43,980 nt of DNA, from positions 1-43,980 of IMG/VR virus record IMGVR_UViG_3300029826_000008; one strand, 5' to 3'. Made by a program: the position numbers and the translations under genes. Origin of the DNA: a virus. The notes beneath the pieces are model-generated. The model had not been told where the DNA came from. It saw only the letters and a list, made by a program, of their open reading frames with translations, and did no database searches. How positions within the stretch are numbered: the stretch's first letter is position 1; every line of letters begins with the position of its first letter. Below are positions 7,201 to 15,688 of this stretch, piece by piece.

Positions 7201-10200
7201 TTGAGTAGAGTGAACGGCGAAGTCTGGCGCACCCTTCCAGTTCTTAGAAATCTTTTCGGTAATTGATACTACTTCTTGCTTGGGAAGGCCGGGGGCTTCG
7301 GTGCCGCGCTTGAAGGCGGGTTGCTCTTTGCCTTCTTCCCCAACCTTTTCAGCCCCTTGCCCCTTGTTACCGAAATCTGTTTCGGGAACATTGGCGGGCT
7401 GCGGCTTCGCTTTTTTCTCTTTTGGATAAACTATATACTCAAGGATGTTTTTCCCGCCAGAAGACGGAGACCCAATAATACCTTCCAAAACAATTTCGTC
7501 GGAAGCGCCTACCCGTTTTGCCCTACCCTTAAAACTATATGGGAGCCTTAAAAAATATCCGTTTTGTGGTATGCCAGCAACGTTTCTGATTGTGACAAAA
7601 GCTACCGGGGCGTCGTAATAATTAGCAAGTTTTTGAGCATTTTTGCGATAACCATCTGCTCCTTTTTTTGAAAGGTTTTTCCCGCTAATCGGCTTACCAT
7701 TAGCAAGCCCATAAACCATGTCTGGCTTTTCGGTTTTACCTTCAACCCATCTATTTACTTTGCTCTGAAAAATTTCTTCATCGCTTTTTGCGATTTCGCC
7801 AGACTCGTTTGTTTCTGGATATATATTGAAATGGCGGCGCAATTCATTGGTGCTTTTCTTTATTTCTTCAAGACCAGTTTTTTCTTGCTCCTTTGCCGCT
7901 TGAGACGCTTTTAAGTTTTCGTTGAACTTGTTAGCCAGTTTTGCGAAGTCAGCCATTTCGGGTTGAGTTTTTTCAAGAACTGCTATTTCTTCGTCGGGAA
8001 TTATTTCACCATCACCGACACGCTGTCTAAGATAAGACATGGTGAGATACGCCTGCTTCTGTGCCTCCCCCGTTCCACTCAACGGCGCTTGTGGCTCACC
8101 GGGTTCTTTTGGCTTGGTGTATTCTGTTGGGTTAAACCCCGCATCCTCTGGCAAACCAAGAGCTTTTGCTACTGCCTTCCCGCCGACCTCTTTATAGATA
8201 AACGGAAGACCCTCTCCCCCTTTTTCCCAAAAGGTTTCTCCGCCTATGTCTGTTTTCTTCCAGCCGTTTATGACGGTGCCGTTTGGCAATCTGCTTTCAA
8301 GCTCGGCAAACGCTTTTTCGTGTTCTGTTTGTGCAGCTTGCGCTTTTGATAATGATTCTAATATAGTATTGCTCTGTTTTGTTGCGTTGCCCGTTTGGTC
8401 AACAGGCGCTTCGAGGGCAACTTCTGGGGCGGTCGCGCCTTCGGGGGGTGCTTCATAAATGTTCTCGCCAACCTTATACAGATTCTTAAACCTATCCGTA
8501 TCGGTTGGGTCAACCGAAAAAGACTTGATGCCCTTAGGCTTCCCATCCTCGTCAATCTCGGTGAGAGTAAGCATGAACCCACTATCCCGGTCTAGGGCGT
8601 AGCGGTTGCCCTCTTCGTCGGTAAGAACGTCACCCCTTGTCAGTTTTTCGCCGTTGTGCTGGTCAACAGACGGGTCATAGCGAAGCGGCCCTACTTCTTC
8701 CCGTGATACCTCGGCCCCACCGGCTTCTGCCACTTCTTGCGTGTCGCGTTGTATATCCTCGCGGCCTTCCCCTTCGGGTCCGGTATCCCCCTCTTGATAA
8801 AGTCGTCCCGTATCGCTTCGTAACGCTTCGGCATTCTTCCTCCTTGCAATCTCGCGGGCCTGTGCGCCAACGTCAACCTCCGTGCCTGGAATATCGCCCC
8901 TCTTCAAAGGCTCCGGTATCTTCAGTTCCCGCTTGCCTCTTTCAACCCCACGCTCAAGGATAGTTTTCAGTTCCCCAACGCGCTTGGCCTCGGAAGGTTT
9001 TTCCTCAATCGGCCCATAGGCAACCTTGCTGATAATCTCCTTGGCAACCTCGTCGTCGCCCAAACCAGTTTGACGGGTAGAGTCCTCCCAATCCTTCATG
9101 GTGGCTTCGACGGGCTTTTCAATTTCCTCTTCTATCGCTTCCGGCGCAACATCCTCGGCAACCTTCTCAATATCCTTGGCAATAGCGTCTCGCGCCTGAG
9201 TAATATCTTCCTCGGTCGCCCCTGCGGCTCTGGCTTGGTTGATTTTCTCGTTTGCTTTCTTGATGGTATCGTCAGCGTCGGCATCATGCTTGAACACTGT
9301 ACCGGCCATGCCACCAACACCGGCACCGCCAATGATAGAATCAACCAACCCCTCGGCAAGCTGTCTGGTAGGTTCATACCCGATCTTGGCAACAAGGTTC
9401 TGCCAACCAGTTTGAGCGCCTTCGGTGATTCCCTCTGTTGCAGCGCCCTTGAGAATACGGGTTCCAATACCGCCTTTTAATCCCCGCAAAAACTTGGCGG
9501 TCGGCAATGCCTCAAGAACAGCAGTACCGATAGAAGAAAGCGCCCCAACCTTGCTTGCTTCCCCTACACTCTTACCGGCCTCTCTTGCGCCGATATAGTC
9601 TTGCGCCCCTTCAGCCGTACCAAGCGCGGCACCGCCTACTGCGCCCCCCAACAAAGCTGCTCTCGCGGCAGACACCCCGGCCTTGGTCAGCGCGGCGGCA
9701 GCACCACCACCTGTTGCAAGGCTCGCTCCCAACCAAGGAACTGCTTGTGCGATTAACCCAACAGCCCTTTTGATAGACGGGTTGTCAAAGAAGTCCCCGC
9801 CACCAAACACCGCTTCGTCCGGTGCGGCCCAACCCTTTTGTTGCGCTTCCTGCCAATACTTTCTTGCGTTGCGGCCAATGTCGGCAATGGTTTCGCTTCC
9901 GGCTACCTCGCCGCCCCACTCGATCATTGAGCCTACGCCTTCTGCGATAGACTCTGCGCCACGGGTGAATCCTTTGGCAGCGGTCTTTAGATAGCCGTCT
10001 GGCTCTTTCGGGTTGATAATGCTGTCAATGTCTTCAAAAGACAGTCTCGGTTTTTTCTGCGGTATAGCCTGTTGCCCCTCGCCGACCACCTTCGGGACAT
10101 AGGCTCTAGTTTCAGCGGGAAGGTTATCCATCCCCCTGCGCTCAACCGTTCCCGGCCCGGCATTGTAAGCGGCAGCACCGGCCCGCCAATCCGGTTGCCC

Positions 10201-10524
10201 GTCTCGCCCAAACCTGTCGGCGTTTTCTCGAAAATATCGGATACCGTAGTCAATGGCTTCTTTAGGGTTGAACGGGTCCACGTTCGGGTGCCACTTGGGG
10301 ACGATCTGCATCAACCCTTGAGCGCCAGCAGGGGATACGGCATTCGGGTTGAAATTGCTTTCAGTCTGCACCAACCTTCGTGCGTATTCGCGGGGGACAC
10401 CATACCTGTCGGCGGCGGCATCAATATCGGCAATATAAGGGGCCGCTGCTTCAGGAACTTCGGCTTGTTCCTCACGCTTCCGGTTGATAATACTATCAAG
10501 CTCTCCAAGAGACAGCTTACCCAT
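4279..10524 (-). CDS. Giant internal virion protein: transglycosylase, polyvalent
   Basis: About 2081 residues, the largest gene in the window. An N-terminal SLT-type lytic transglycosylase domain spans roughly residues 30-140: catalytic Glu in VQTESNFNP (about 55), then GAQGLMQI and AAYNAGPGTV. Ala/Gly-rich hydrophobic stretches follow (about 250-310), as in ejected pore-forming proteins. A zincin-like HEAFGH motif lies near residue 1155, and the C-terminal part (LVRLAMLFTLANAG near 1880) resembles large polyvalent-protein domain LPD38. It is probably packaged in the capsid and ejected with DNA to cross the cell wall, like T7 gp16. A GTG at 10539 is possible, but ATG 10524 lies 1 base after the upstream stop and has GAAAGG before it. 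A short motif, LSxxDIDSIIN-like, occurs at the N-terminus and again near residue 160. Confidence 0.85.
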   Translation of the reverse strand: MGKLSLGELDSIINRKREEQAEVPEAAAPYIADIDAAADRYGVPREYARRLVQTESNFNPNAVSPAGAQGLMQIVPKWHPNVDPFNPKEAIDYGIRYFRENADRFGRDGQPDWRAGAAAYNAGPGTVERRGMDNLPAETRAYVPKVVGEGQQAIPQKKPRLSFEDIDSIINPKEPDGYLKTAAKGFTRGAESIAEGVGSMIEWGGEVAGSETIADIGRNARKYWQEAQQKGWAAPDEAVFGGGDFFDNPSIKRAVGLIAQAVPWLGASLATGGGAAAALTKAGVSAARAALLGGAVGGAALGTAEGAQDYIGAREAGKSVGEASKVGALSSIGTAVLEALPTAKFLRGLKGGIGTRILKGAATEGITEGAQTGWQNLVAKIGYEPTRQLAEGLVDSIIGGAGVGGMAGTVFKHDADADDTIKKANEKINQARAAGATEEDITQARDAIAKDIEKVAEDVAPEAIEEEIEKPVEATMKDWEDSTRQTGLGDDEVAKEIISKVAYGPIEEKPSEAKRVGELKTILERGVERGKRELKIPEPLKRGDIPGTEVDVGAQAREIARRKNAEALRSDTGRLYQEGDTGPEGEGREDIQRDTQEVAEAGGAEVSREEVGPLRYDPSVDQHNGEKLTRGDVLTDEEGNRYALDRDSGFMLTLTEIDEDGKPKGIKSFSVDPTDTDRFKNLYKVGENIYEAPPEGATAPEVALEAPVDQTGNATKQSNTILESLSKAQAAQTEHEKAFAELESRLPNGTVINGWKKTDIGGETFWEKGGEGLPFIYKEVGGKAVAKALGLPEDAGFNPTEYTKPKEPGEPQAPLSGTGEAQKQAYLTMSYLRQRVGDGEIIPDEEIAVLEKTQPEMADFAKLANKFNENLKASQAAKEQEKTGLEEIKKSTNELRRHFNIYPETNESGEIAKSDEEIFQSKVNRWVEGKTEKPDMVYGLANGKPISGKNLSKKGADGYRKNAQKLANYYDAPVAFVTIRNVAGIPQNGYFLRLPYSFKGRAKRVGASDEIVLEGIIGSPSSGGKNILEYIVYPKEKKAKPQPANVPETDFGNKGQGAEKVGEEGKEQPAFKRGTEAPGLPKQEVVSITEKISKNWKGAPDFAVHSTQKTLPDPVQAMMGDGDVVKGVLYDGVVHLVAPNLATEQDVVEAIFHEAFGHYGLKALGERGRMFAYQVYGAKKTAIADILKEPGYGFDVSTREGKIQAADEWLAREAQNNPESTWVDRAIRLVKGFIRKLGFDVKLSDAEIRAWIADMRHVVVEGKAQAVRWGDARFSKAEQEANPDIRFMRGKGEGWFEETKRPVTQEDYEANRKIKKDVKGNITRTIRQFKDEIKEGTDRYLGVISTRLGNINEGLKSKIRKLDFDINKSVAQDIADVEPLLRKASKMTATDKADWDYARKNSDKAKIDELVAKYGMEKEHAKYREVLDQIKRDAYEVGLTLGTIEEYAPRILKDPKGFLRAIGKEEDWPILSRLIDERAAAMGITSADMTLDQKANIVSSAILGVPMGLGGPSATKERKLKKIPPYLNQYYMDSDAALMHHIREMRNAIESRRFFGKIPEKVARIRTRMNEAEARIRELNKIVNDENLSQEERDEARKKRSRAIGRKKQYEAYLTKYAENRNYQDNIASYIVQLIANGEISAKDEKTVQEILNARFHERGSSGIVQAYKNFSYIDTMGSPISALTQIGDLAWAAYEGSFDKTLKHAYRAATGKSKITKEDVGIDRIAQEFADASTLSKALNLTFKYVGLEKIDSIGKEALLNSALEKYQAQARKNPIKLKSDIRKIFGNETDDVVQDLIDGEITDNVKLLVYNKLADFQPIALSEMPQKYLEAGNGRVFYMLKTFTLKQFDAFRRESYNKIKNGNREEKIQGMKNLVRLAMLFTLANAGADELKDWILGRKTDMEDRVVDNVLRLFGVSKFVTWKARTEGVGSSLARQILPPFKFVDAAGKDIMSAGDEKGLELTASIPIVGKLYYWHMGRGVHKREDLWNRRLSKRKAKIQDVVEQYEKADNKREFFNKHRKELLESKRIGKFQSHLNKLKARANKLRKIEKQTPQIEGAIKRLENERIRLIKEYLDRVQ

Positions 10525-10525
10525 C

Positions 10526-11527
10526 TTATTGCCTTTCACCTAAAGATCGGACAATTCCCCAAAGTTTCCTTACTTGTTCCTGAACAGCAGGGGGTTGCCC
10601 TTCAAGAATAGCCTGCGCTTCTTCTCTACTATTCGCAGCGGCCATGTCTTCAACCACCTTTGCAGGATCGGGGCCGCCAGCTTCGCCAGAACCAATCTTG
10701 GTTCTATCAGGATAGGCCAATACTTCTGATTCATTCCCCATAGGGTCAACCATTTTAACGGGGACCGGCTTTTCAAGACCGATACGCTCACGCGCAATAT
10801 CAGCCTTCGCCTTGATAGCGGCCTCGTCAACATCCCCCTGAATCGGCGCATCAATCCCGTACCGCTGTGCCGCAACCGGATAGTCAACGCCCATCATCCC
10901 TTCGCCAATCGTTGCGTGTTCCCTCAGTGTGTTCGGGTTCCACCAGCCAACAGACGGTCGTTCATCCGGTTTCATCGTCCCGCGAATCGTCTGAATCCCG
11001 CCCATGTCGAAGAACCGCTTCTTGTTCTCCTCTGTGGCAGGCATGGTCAGGTTGTCCATCAGGGGGTTCCGGCCATAGGTTGCCATGTCCAAGTACCGAT
11101 TGCCGGTCGGTGATCGGGAGTTTTGCCCCGGCTGTGCGGCCCGCTGAACGGCTCTATTCGCCGGGTTCTGCTGGTTGGTCGGGTCGGCGGTAATGCCACG
11201 GGGCGCAACGCTATCCCTATATCCAGGCTTATTCTCAACGCTGGGGCCGACAATATTTGATTGCGCCGCTCTTTCAAGGGCTGACCTTTCCTTGGCAAGC
11301 ATAGCTGCATTTGGATTGTAAGCGCCTGCGCCGGGAATATATCGTTTACCGAATTGAGCCGGAATTGGCGCACCAATTCGGTTGGGGTCGAACCCACCAA
11401 GATTTCGCTTGGCGCGTTCAATCGCGTTGTTGCTTGCCACTTGCTTCGCCGCCTGTGCCGCCGCGCTTTGGGCCGCACTCGCTTTGGCAGCAGTTTTGTT
11501 TTTTTCGTCCTCGTATTTAGTAGCCAT
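10526..11527 (-). CDS. Putative internal virion protein, Ala/Asn/Pro-rich
   Basis: 333 residues, hydrophilic, with an N-terminal Ala/Lys-rich helix (ASAAQSAAAQAAKQVASN) and a long Pro/Asn/Arg-rich, probably disordered middle part. No enzymatic motif or known family is visible. It lies immediately upstream of the giant transglycosylase protein, only 1 base apart, which is where podoviruses place other ejected internal proteins; that role is inference. ATG 11527 follows GGAGGG with a five-base spacer. Confidence 0.6.
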   Translation of the reverse strand: MATKYEDEKNKTAAKASAAQSAAAQAAKQVASNNAIERAKRNLGGFDPNRIGAPIPAQFGKRYIPGAGAYNPNAAMLAKERSALERAAQSNIVGPSVENKPGYRDSVAPRGITADPTNQQNPANRAVQRAAQPGQNSRSPTGNRYLDMATYGRNPLMDNLTMPATEENKKRFFDMGGIQTIRGTMKPDERPSVGWWNPNTLREHATIGEGMMGVDYPVAAQRYGIDAPIQGDVDEAAIKAKADIARERIGLEKPVPVKMVDPMGNESEVLAYPDRTKIGSGEAGGPDPAKVVEDMAAANSREEAQAILEGQPPAVQEQVRKLWGIVRSLGERQ

Positions 11528-11541
11528 GCGGCCCTCCGTTG

Positions 11542-13494
11542 TTATTCGCTGTAATTATAGTTATGACGAACTTCACAACTCGAACTGTCGCTGTCCGAAT
11601 TGCTGTAAGACCGGGAAGAAGAATCGCTCTGAGACTGCCGGTCGGAAATATCGGCACTCGCGCTAACCGAAGCCATCGCGGCAGCGGCAAGTTGTGCGGA
11701 AACCCGCGAAGCACTTCTAAGGCTCTCGGTCTGCATCTCGTATTTACCAAGGGCCTCGCGTACCGCTACGTCAGCCTGCTTGGTTTCCAACTCTACTTGA
11801 GCTTTCAATTCCTCAACCCGTCCAAGGAACGCCCGTACCGTAGCGTCCACTTCAGCCTGATACTTCTTGATTTGCGATTCGTACACGGCAACGTCAAGCT
11901 GTTCTATCTTTACTTTGGTTTCGGCCTCGGCAACGGCACCGGACACTTCGGCTTTGTACTTCTCAATCTGGCTACGGTAGACCTCAATTTTCCCCTTGAG
12001 CAATTCCACCTGAGCCTTCGCTCGCTCAACGTCCACTTCCGAACGGGCCTTGTATGCCTGAATCTGAACCCCGTATGCCTCGACTTGACTACGATACCAA
12101 TCAGCCTTTACTTTTTCGCCTTCTATTTGCGCCCGGTATGCGTCGTACTTGGCGGTAATTGCCTGAATCTGCGCCTTGAAGGCTTCTACCTTGGCGACAA
12201 AACTCTCAATGCGAATCTTGTCAACCTCTGCCTTGATCTTCGCCGCTTCCATCTCTGTGCGGTACATCTCAATCAAGGTCTGGATTGCCTGTACCTGTGC
12301 CTTATACGCCTCTACGCGAGCAAGATCAACTTGTACGACCGCCTTGACACCTTCTATCTGCGCCCTATAAAGCTCGGCCTTGGCAATCTCTCCCCGAATC
12401 TTCGCCTCGTACACTTGCGCCAAAGCCTTGTATGCTTCCAACTGCGCCTTGTAAGACTCCACACGAATCCCGTAAATCTGTACGGCGGCTTCTACAACGT
12501 ACTTGGCGGTTTCAAAGGCCCTCTGCTGCACCTGATTATGCAGCGCCATCAGTTCCTTCTCGTAGGCGATGGAAGAAGATATGGTAAAATGCGTGTTCTC
12601 TTGAGCAAGTTTGCTCTGCTGAATGAGTATGTCGTTCGCCAAATTCTCTCTGGCCTGAAGAATCTGGTTGGAAATCTCCAGCACCTGTCCCGCCAAAGCA
12701 CCAGGCGGCATCATAAACCCGCGCTCGCCCCAGAAGTTCAACGCTTCCGTATAGGCGCGTTCTTCCTCTGCCTGAAGCCTTGCCTCTGCCCGTGCGAAGA
12801 TTGCGTCCTCAGTGTCCTCGTCCAGCCCCGTTCCACCGTTGACAATATCGGTCAGCAGTTTCGATTTAAGCGCGTCCTGAATGTCGGATGAATACTCCTG
12901 CTCATCGTAGTCAAACGATATGTCCGGGGGTGTCAGGTCTGTGGTCGGCGCAGTCCCTTCAAACTCCGCTATGTTATAGTCGGGCGGGGAGGGGATCGTT
13001 ACGTCTGTAAGAGAGGGTACAGCCGGTAGGTCGTAGTCTGGTTTTGTCGCATAATCTATATCCGTCAACCCCGGAGGGTCTTCGCCAAATGTAGGGAAAT
13101 CATCTGTTGGTGCGCTCGGAATCGAGAACCCAGGATCGGTGACGCTCATTGCCGGGGGGTCTTCGGTATAGATTGTAATGTCTTCAGCGGTCGGCGCTTC
13201 AGCAGTCATCAGCGGCATGGCAACCGCAATCCCGGTATCAATATCAGGATCGTTCGGTTCCTCCATCCCAAGCCCGTCAAGCCCCATCAGGTCAAGCCCC
13301 GGTATATCGCTTGCCGCCCAATCAATCGGGTAGGTCATCTGCTTCAGGGCGTCCAAGAGATTCCACGAAGCAAGCCACGCTTCCTCGGCGTAGTCTTGGG
13401 CTTGCTCGAACTTTTCGTTGACAAGGTTTCTTGCCGTTCCGTCAACCGCTAAAGTCGGTGTTGCGCTACCGTGTGTCGGGCAAGATGCAGTCAT
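11542..13494 (-). CDS. Long coiled-coil virion protein with Ser-rich tail
   Basis: 650 residues. Residues about 1-200 are acidic and Pro-rich; about 300-600 form a very long coiled coil built from degenerate units such as 'RVEAYKAQVQAIQ', 'KIRIESFVAKVEAFKAQIQ' and 'GKIEVYRSQIEKYKAE'. The C-terminus is a Ser/Asp tract (SDSSSRSYSNSDSDSSS). I do not recognise a named family; the gene lies between tail genes and the ejection proteins, so a structural or ejected role is likely. About 96 bases of it (11929-12024) recur in the small gene at 32647-32946. ATG 13494 overlaps the upstream stop as ATGA. A 450-codon antisense frame here is a codon-usage shadow. Confidence 0.7.
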   Translation of the reverse strand: MTASCPTHGSATPTLAVDGTARNLVNEKFEQAQDYAEEAWLASWNLLDALKQMTYPIDWAASDIPGLDLMGLDGLGMEEPNDPDIDTGIAVAMPLMTAEAPTAEDITIYTEDPPAMSVTDPGFSIPSAPTDDFPTFGEDPPGLTDIDYATKPDYDLPAVPSLTDVTIPSPPDYNIAEFEGTAPTTDLTPPDISFDYDEQEYSSDIQDALKSKLLTDIVNGGTGLDEDTEDAIFARAEARLQAEEERAYTEALNFWGERGFMMPPGALAGQVLEISNQILQARENLANDILIQQSKLAQENTHFTISSSIAYEKELMALHNQVQQRAFETAKYVVEAAVQIYGIRVESYKAQLEAYKALAQVYEAKIRGEIAKAELYRAQIEGVKAVVQVDLARVEAYKAQVQAIQTLIEMYRTEMEAAKIKAEVDKIRIESFVAKVEAFKAQIQAITAKYDAYRAQIEGEKVKADWYRSQVEAYGVQIQAYKARSEVDVERAKAQVELLKGKIEVYRSQIEKYKAEVSGAVAEAETKVKIEQLDVAVYESQIKKYQAEVDATVRAFLGRVEELKAQVELETKQADVAVREALGKYEMQTESLRSASRVSAQLAAAAMASVSASADISDRQSQSDSSSRSYSNSDSDSSSCEVRHNYNYSE

Positions 13495-13853
13495 TCTTCT
13501 ACCTCTGTTTCTTCAGGGGAAGAAAACTCTTCTACTATTTCGAAAAACTGACTAAACAAATTTTCCCCAATATATATTAGTTTTCTGTTTGGCCCCTCTA
13601 CAAGCCATCCAGTTTTTCTGACAGCCGCTTTCTTTTTTGCAGAACAATTAACAAGATGTTCGCTGTCTATAAAAAGAGCTGTAACATTTCTTGGCTTATA
13701 CCTAACGGTAAATTTTTTTAGAGTGCCGCCATCGGAAACAGAATCATTCTTTTTAAAAAGAATATTTGCAAGGTCGCCCGGCGCTATAGAATCAAACCCT
13801 TCGTGGTCTACTCCATATTTTTTCTCGTCATTTCTTTTGCCACAGCAACTCAT
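13491..13853 (-). CDS. Hypothetical phage protein
   Basis: 120 residues starting MSCCGKRNDEKKYGVDHEGF, with a Lys-rich middle and an acidic C-terminus (FSSPEETEVEE). The arrangement 'FTVRYKPRNVTALFIDSEHLV ... WLVEGPNRKLIYIGENL' looks like a small beta domain. No family recognised. Both ends use four-base ATGA overlaps with neighbours, so it is part of the tail operon. Its base composition is more AT-rich than the flanking coiled-coil gene, shared with the next gene upstream, hinting that the two arrived together. Confidence 0.6.
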   Translation of the reverse strand: MSCCGKRNDEKKYGVDHEGFDSIAPGDLANILFKKNDSVSDGGTLKKFTVRYKPRNVTALFIDSEHLVNCSAKKKAAVRKTGWLVEGPNRKLIYIGENLFSQFFEIVEEFSSPEETEVEE

Positions 13854-15688
13854 TCGTAAACCTCCACTTCAATTTCTTCCTCTACCATATACCCAGCACA
13901 CCCTCCCCAGCCATACCTACCTTCTGCCGCGCTACCGTAAACATCGTGCAACATAGATATGCCTTCTCCTTCGTCATCCATGATGCCAGCAGGAAGAAAT
14001 TTTTCAGATTGGTAGTGATTATTTATACTCCCATAAAAATATCCATATCTTGTATGATCTGCATTATAAGCACTGCCCTCATCATTATAATGAAACATAG
14101 TATAACTATACATATATACTGGGATACCATCAGCATCAAATACATGAGTATCATTAACGTAAAACATATCGTCGCTTGTATAACCTTCAGCAACAAGAGC
14201 GCTCTCACCGTTAACGCAAGCATATAATTTGGCAGCAGGGTAAGTATGACTTGCTGTGCCTTCAAAACTACAAACACCATTTAATGTACAAGTACATCCT
14301 TCATACTGACCGTTAAAAGAGTCTGTTTCTCTTGTTATTCTATAAACCTCTCCCCTCGCTTCGTATAAAGCAATATATTTATCTCGCAACGATTCTATTG
14401 TGCAGTTAGCGTTTATGTACGATACAGCATAATTACCAACACTATCAGGAGAAGAATAATCTAAAGTGTAATCCCAAGTTGATCTGCGGGTACATGGAGC
14501 TGTCTGTTCACCAAAATAATCAAATATCTGGTTTCTCCAACAAGTGTTAGGCGTTATAACAATGTTACCGCTATCTCTATTCATAGTTGCATACGGATAT
14601 AAACCATCTTTGGCGGTTATTGTATATACCCCTGTAGCTGTACTATAAATAGTTCTTGACGCTGGTACTCCGTAAGTATGAGTAGCGATTATGGATGGAC
14701 TATATACAACAGATATATCCCCTGGCCACCAGCCCATATAACACCAAGGGTCATAACTCTTTATAACTTTGTTTTTTGTCACTATGATATTTGTTATATA
14801 GCCTCCAAGTTCTCCGCATTCCACCCAACAATGATATTCAACCCATTCCTCTTTTTTACAGGTATATTCACCTAAACAAGTAGTAGTGGTATATTCAGTA
14901 CAAGCGCCACATCCTTCCGGGTCGTTAGGCCCCTTACACCAAGCATCAGAATAATAGACGTAATTTTCAGGAACAATAGCACGCTCCTCATCTACGGGTG
15001 CATGGCTGCCCAAACCCGTCCAATAGTAATCACAGCCAGTTAATTCGGACTCACTTGGGATAGTTGGCGGGGCAGGTGGCTCTCCACTATCATCGTGTGT
15101 TGTTTCTCCGGATAGGGTATAGAAAAATTTTGCACTCTTATACCCCCAATCCTTACATGAATACAAATCGCATCCCATGTTGTCGTCGCTGTAAAACGGG
15201 GGCTCTTCATAATACCTAGTACTTGAGTAAAACGGTTTGGAAAATTTCGTTCCTTCTATGGTACAAATTTTCCCAGCCCAATTCATATTACCAAATACAA
15301 ATATATTCCCGAAACTACCTTCTGCATAATCAGCATATTTATAGAAAAGGCCCTCTTGATAACCGTCTTCTCTATCAGTAGAATCAGTGGTGCTAAGACA
15401 TATACCAGGAACAAACCGGCGAACCGTCTTCTTTATCAACCGCTTCTTTGGAGCGTAAACCGGCGGGTCACAATAGACATACGCCTTGTCGCGCCCAAAC
15501 AAACTTTCAACCCTAATCACCGTACCATCTTCCATCCGGTGCGTGTACCAAACATGGTCCAGGTTGTTCACATTCTGCATCTTCATAACGTGCATCATCT
15601 TCTGAGCCAACGGACGAACACTCATTGCCCTATCGGTGTCACCGTCAAGCACCCAAGATATGCCGTTAAGATTCAGATACCGTTTCAC
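13850..15688 (-). CDS. Cys- and Tyr-rich putative tail/spike protein
   Basis: 612 residues with 22 cysteines and very many Tyr, Trp and Asp residues; cysteines cluster in the middle (CGACTEYTTTTC ... CKKEEW ... CWVEC) and near residue 485 (CTCTLNGVC). The first 75 or so residues (to about base 15460) have the composition of the neighbours; the rest is clearly AT-richer, so it may be a chimera with an acquired distal domain. No known family. Position among fibre genes suggests a tail or host-contact protein, with extracellular disulfides or metal sites possible. Start is GTG 15688, GTGA overlap. Confidence 0.6.
   Translation of the reverse strand: MKRYLNLNGISWVLDGDTDRAMSVRPLAQKMMHVMKMQNVNNLDHVWYTHRMEDGTVIRVESLFGRDKAYVYCDPPVYAPKKRLIKKTVRRFVPGICLSTTDSTDREDGYQEGLFYKYADYAEGSFGNIFVFGNMNWAGKICTIEGTKFSKPFYSSTRYYEEPPFYSDDNMGCDLYSCKDWGYKSAKFFYTLSGETTHDDSGEPPAPPTIPSESELTGCDYYWTGLGSHAPVDEERAIVPENYVYYSDAWCKGPNDPEGCGACTEYTTTTCLGEYTCKKEEWVEYHCWVECGELGGYITNIIVTKNKVIKSYDPWCYMGWWPGDISVVYSPSIIATHTYGVPASRTIYSTATGVYTITAKDGLYPYATMNRDSGNIVITPNTCWRNQIFDYFGEQTAPCTRRSTWDYTLDYSSPDSVGNYAVSYINANCTIESLRDKYIALYEARGEVYRITRETDSFNGQYEGCTCTLNGVCSFEGTASHTYPAAKLYACVNGESALVAEGYTSDDMFYVNDTHVFDADGIPVYMYSYTMFHYNDEGSAYNADHTRYGYFYGSINNHYQSEKFLPAGIMDDEGEGISMLHDVYGSAAEGRYGWGGCAGYMVEEEIEVEVYE

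Noticed and set aside
11539-12891. 450-codon plus-strand ORF antisense to the coiled-coil gene
   Set aside because: Repetitive Leu/Asn/Tyr pattern is the mirror of the Glu/Lys/Gln-rich coiled-coil codons; no ribosome-binding site, no domain, opposite to all neighbours.
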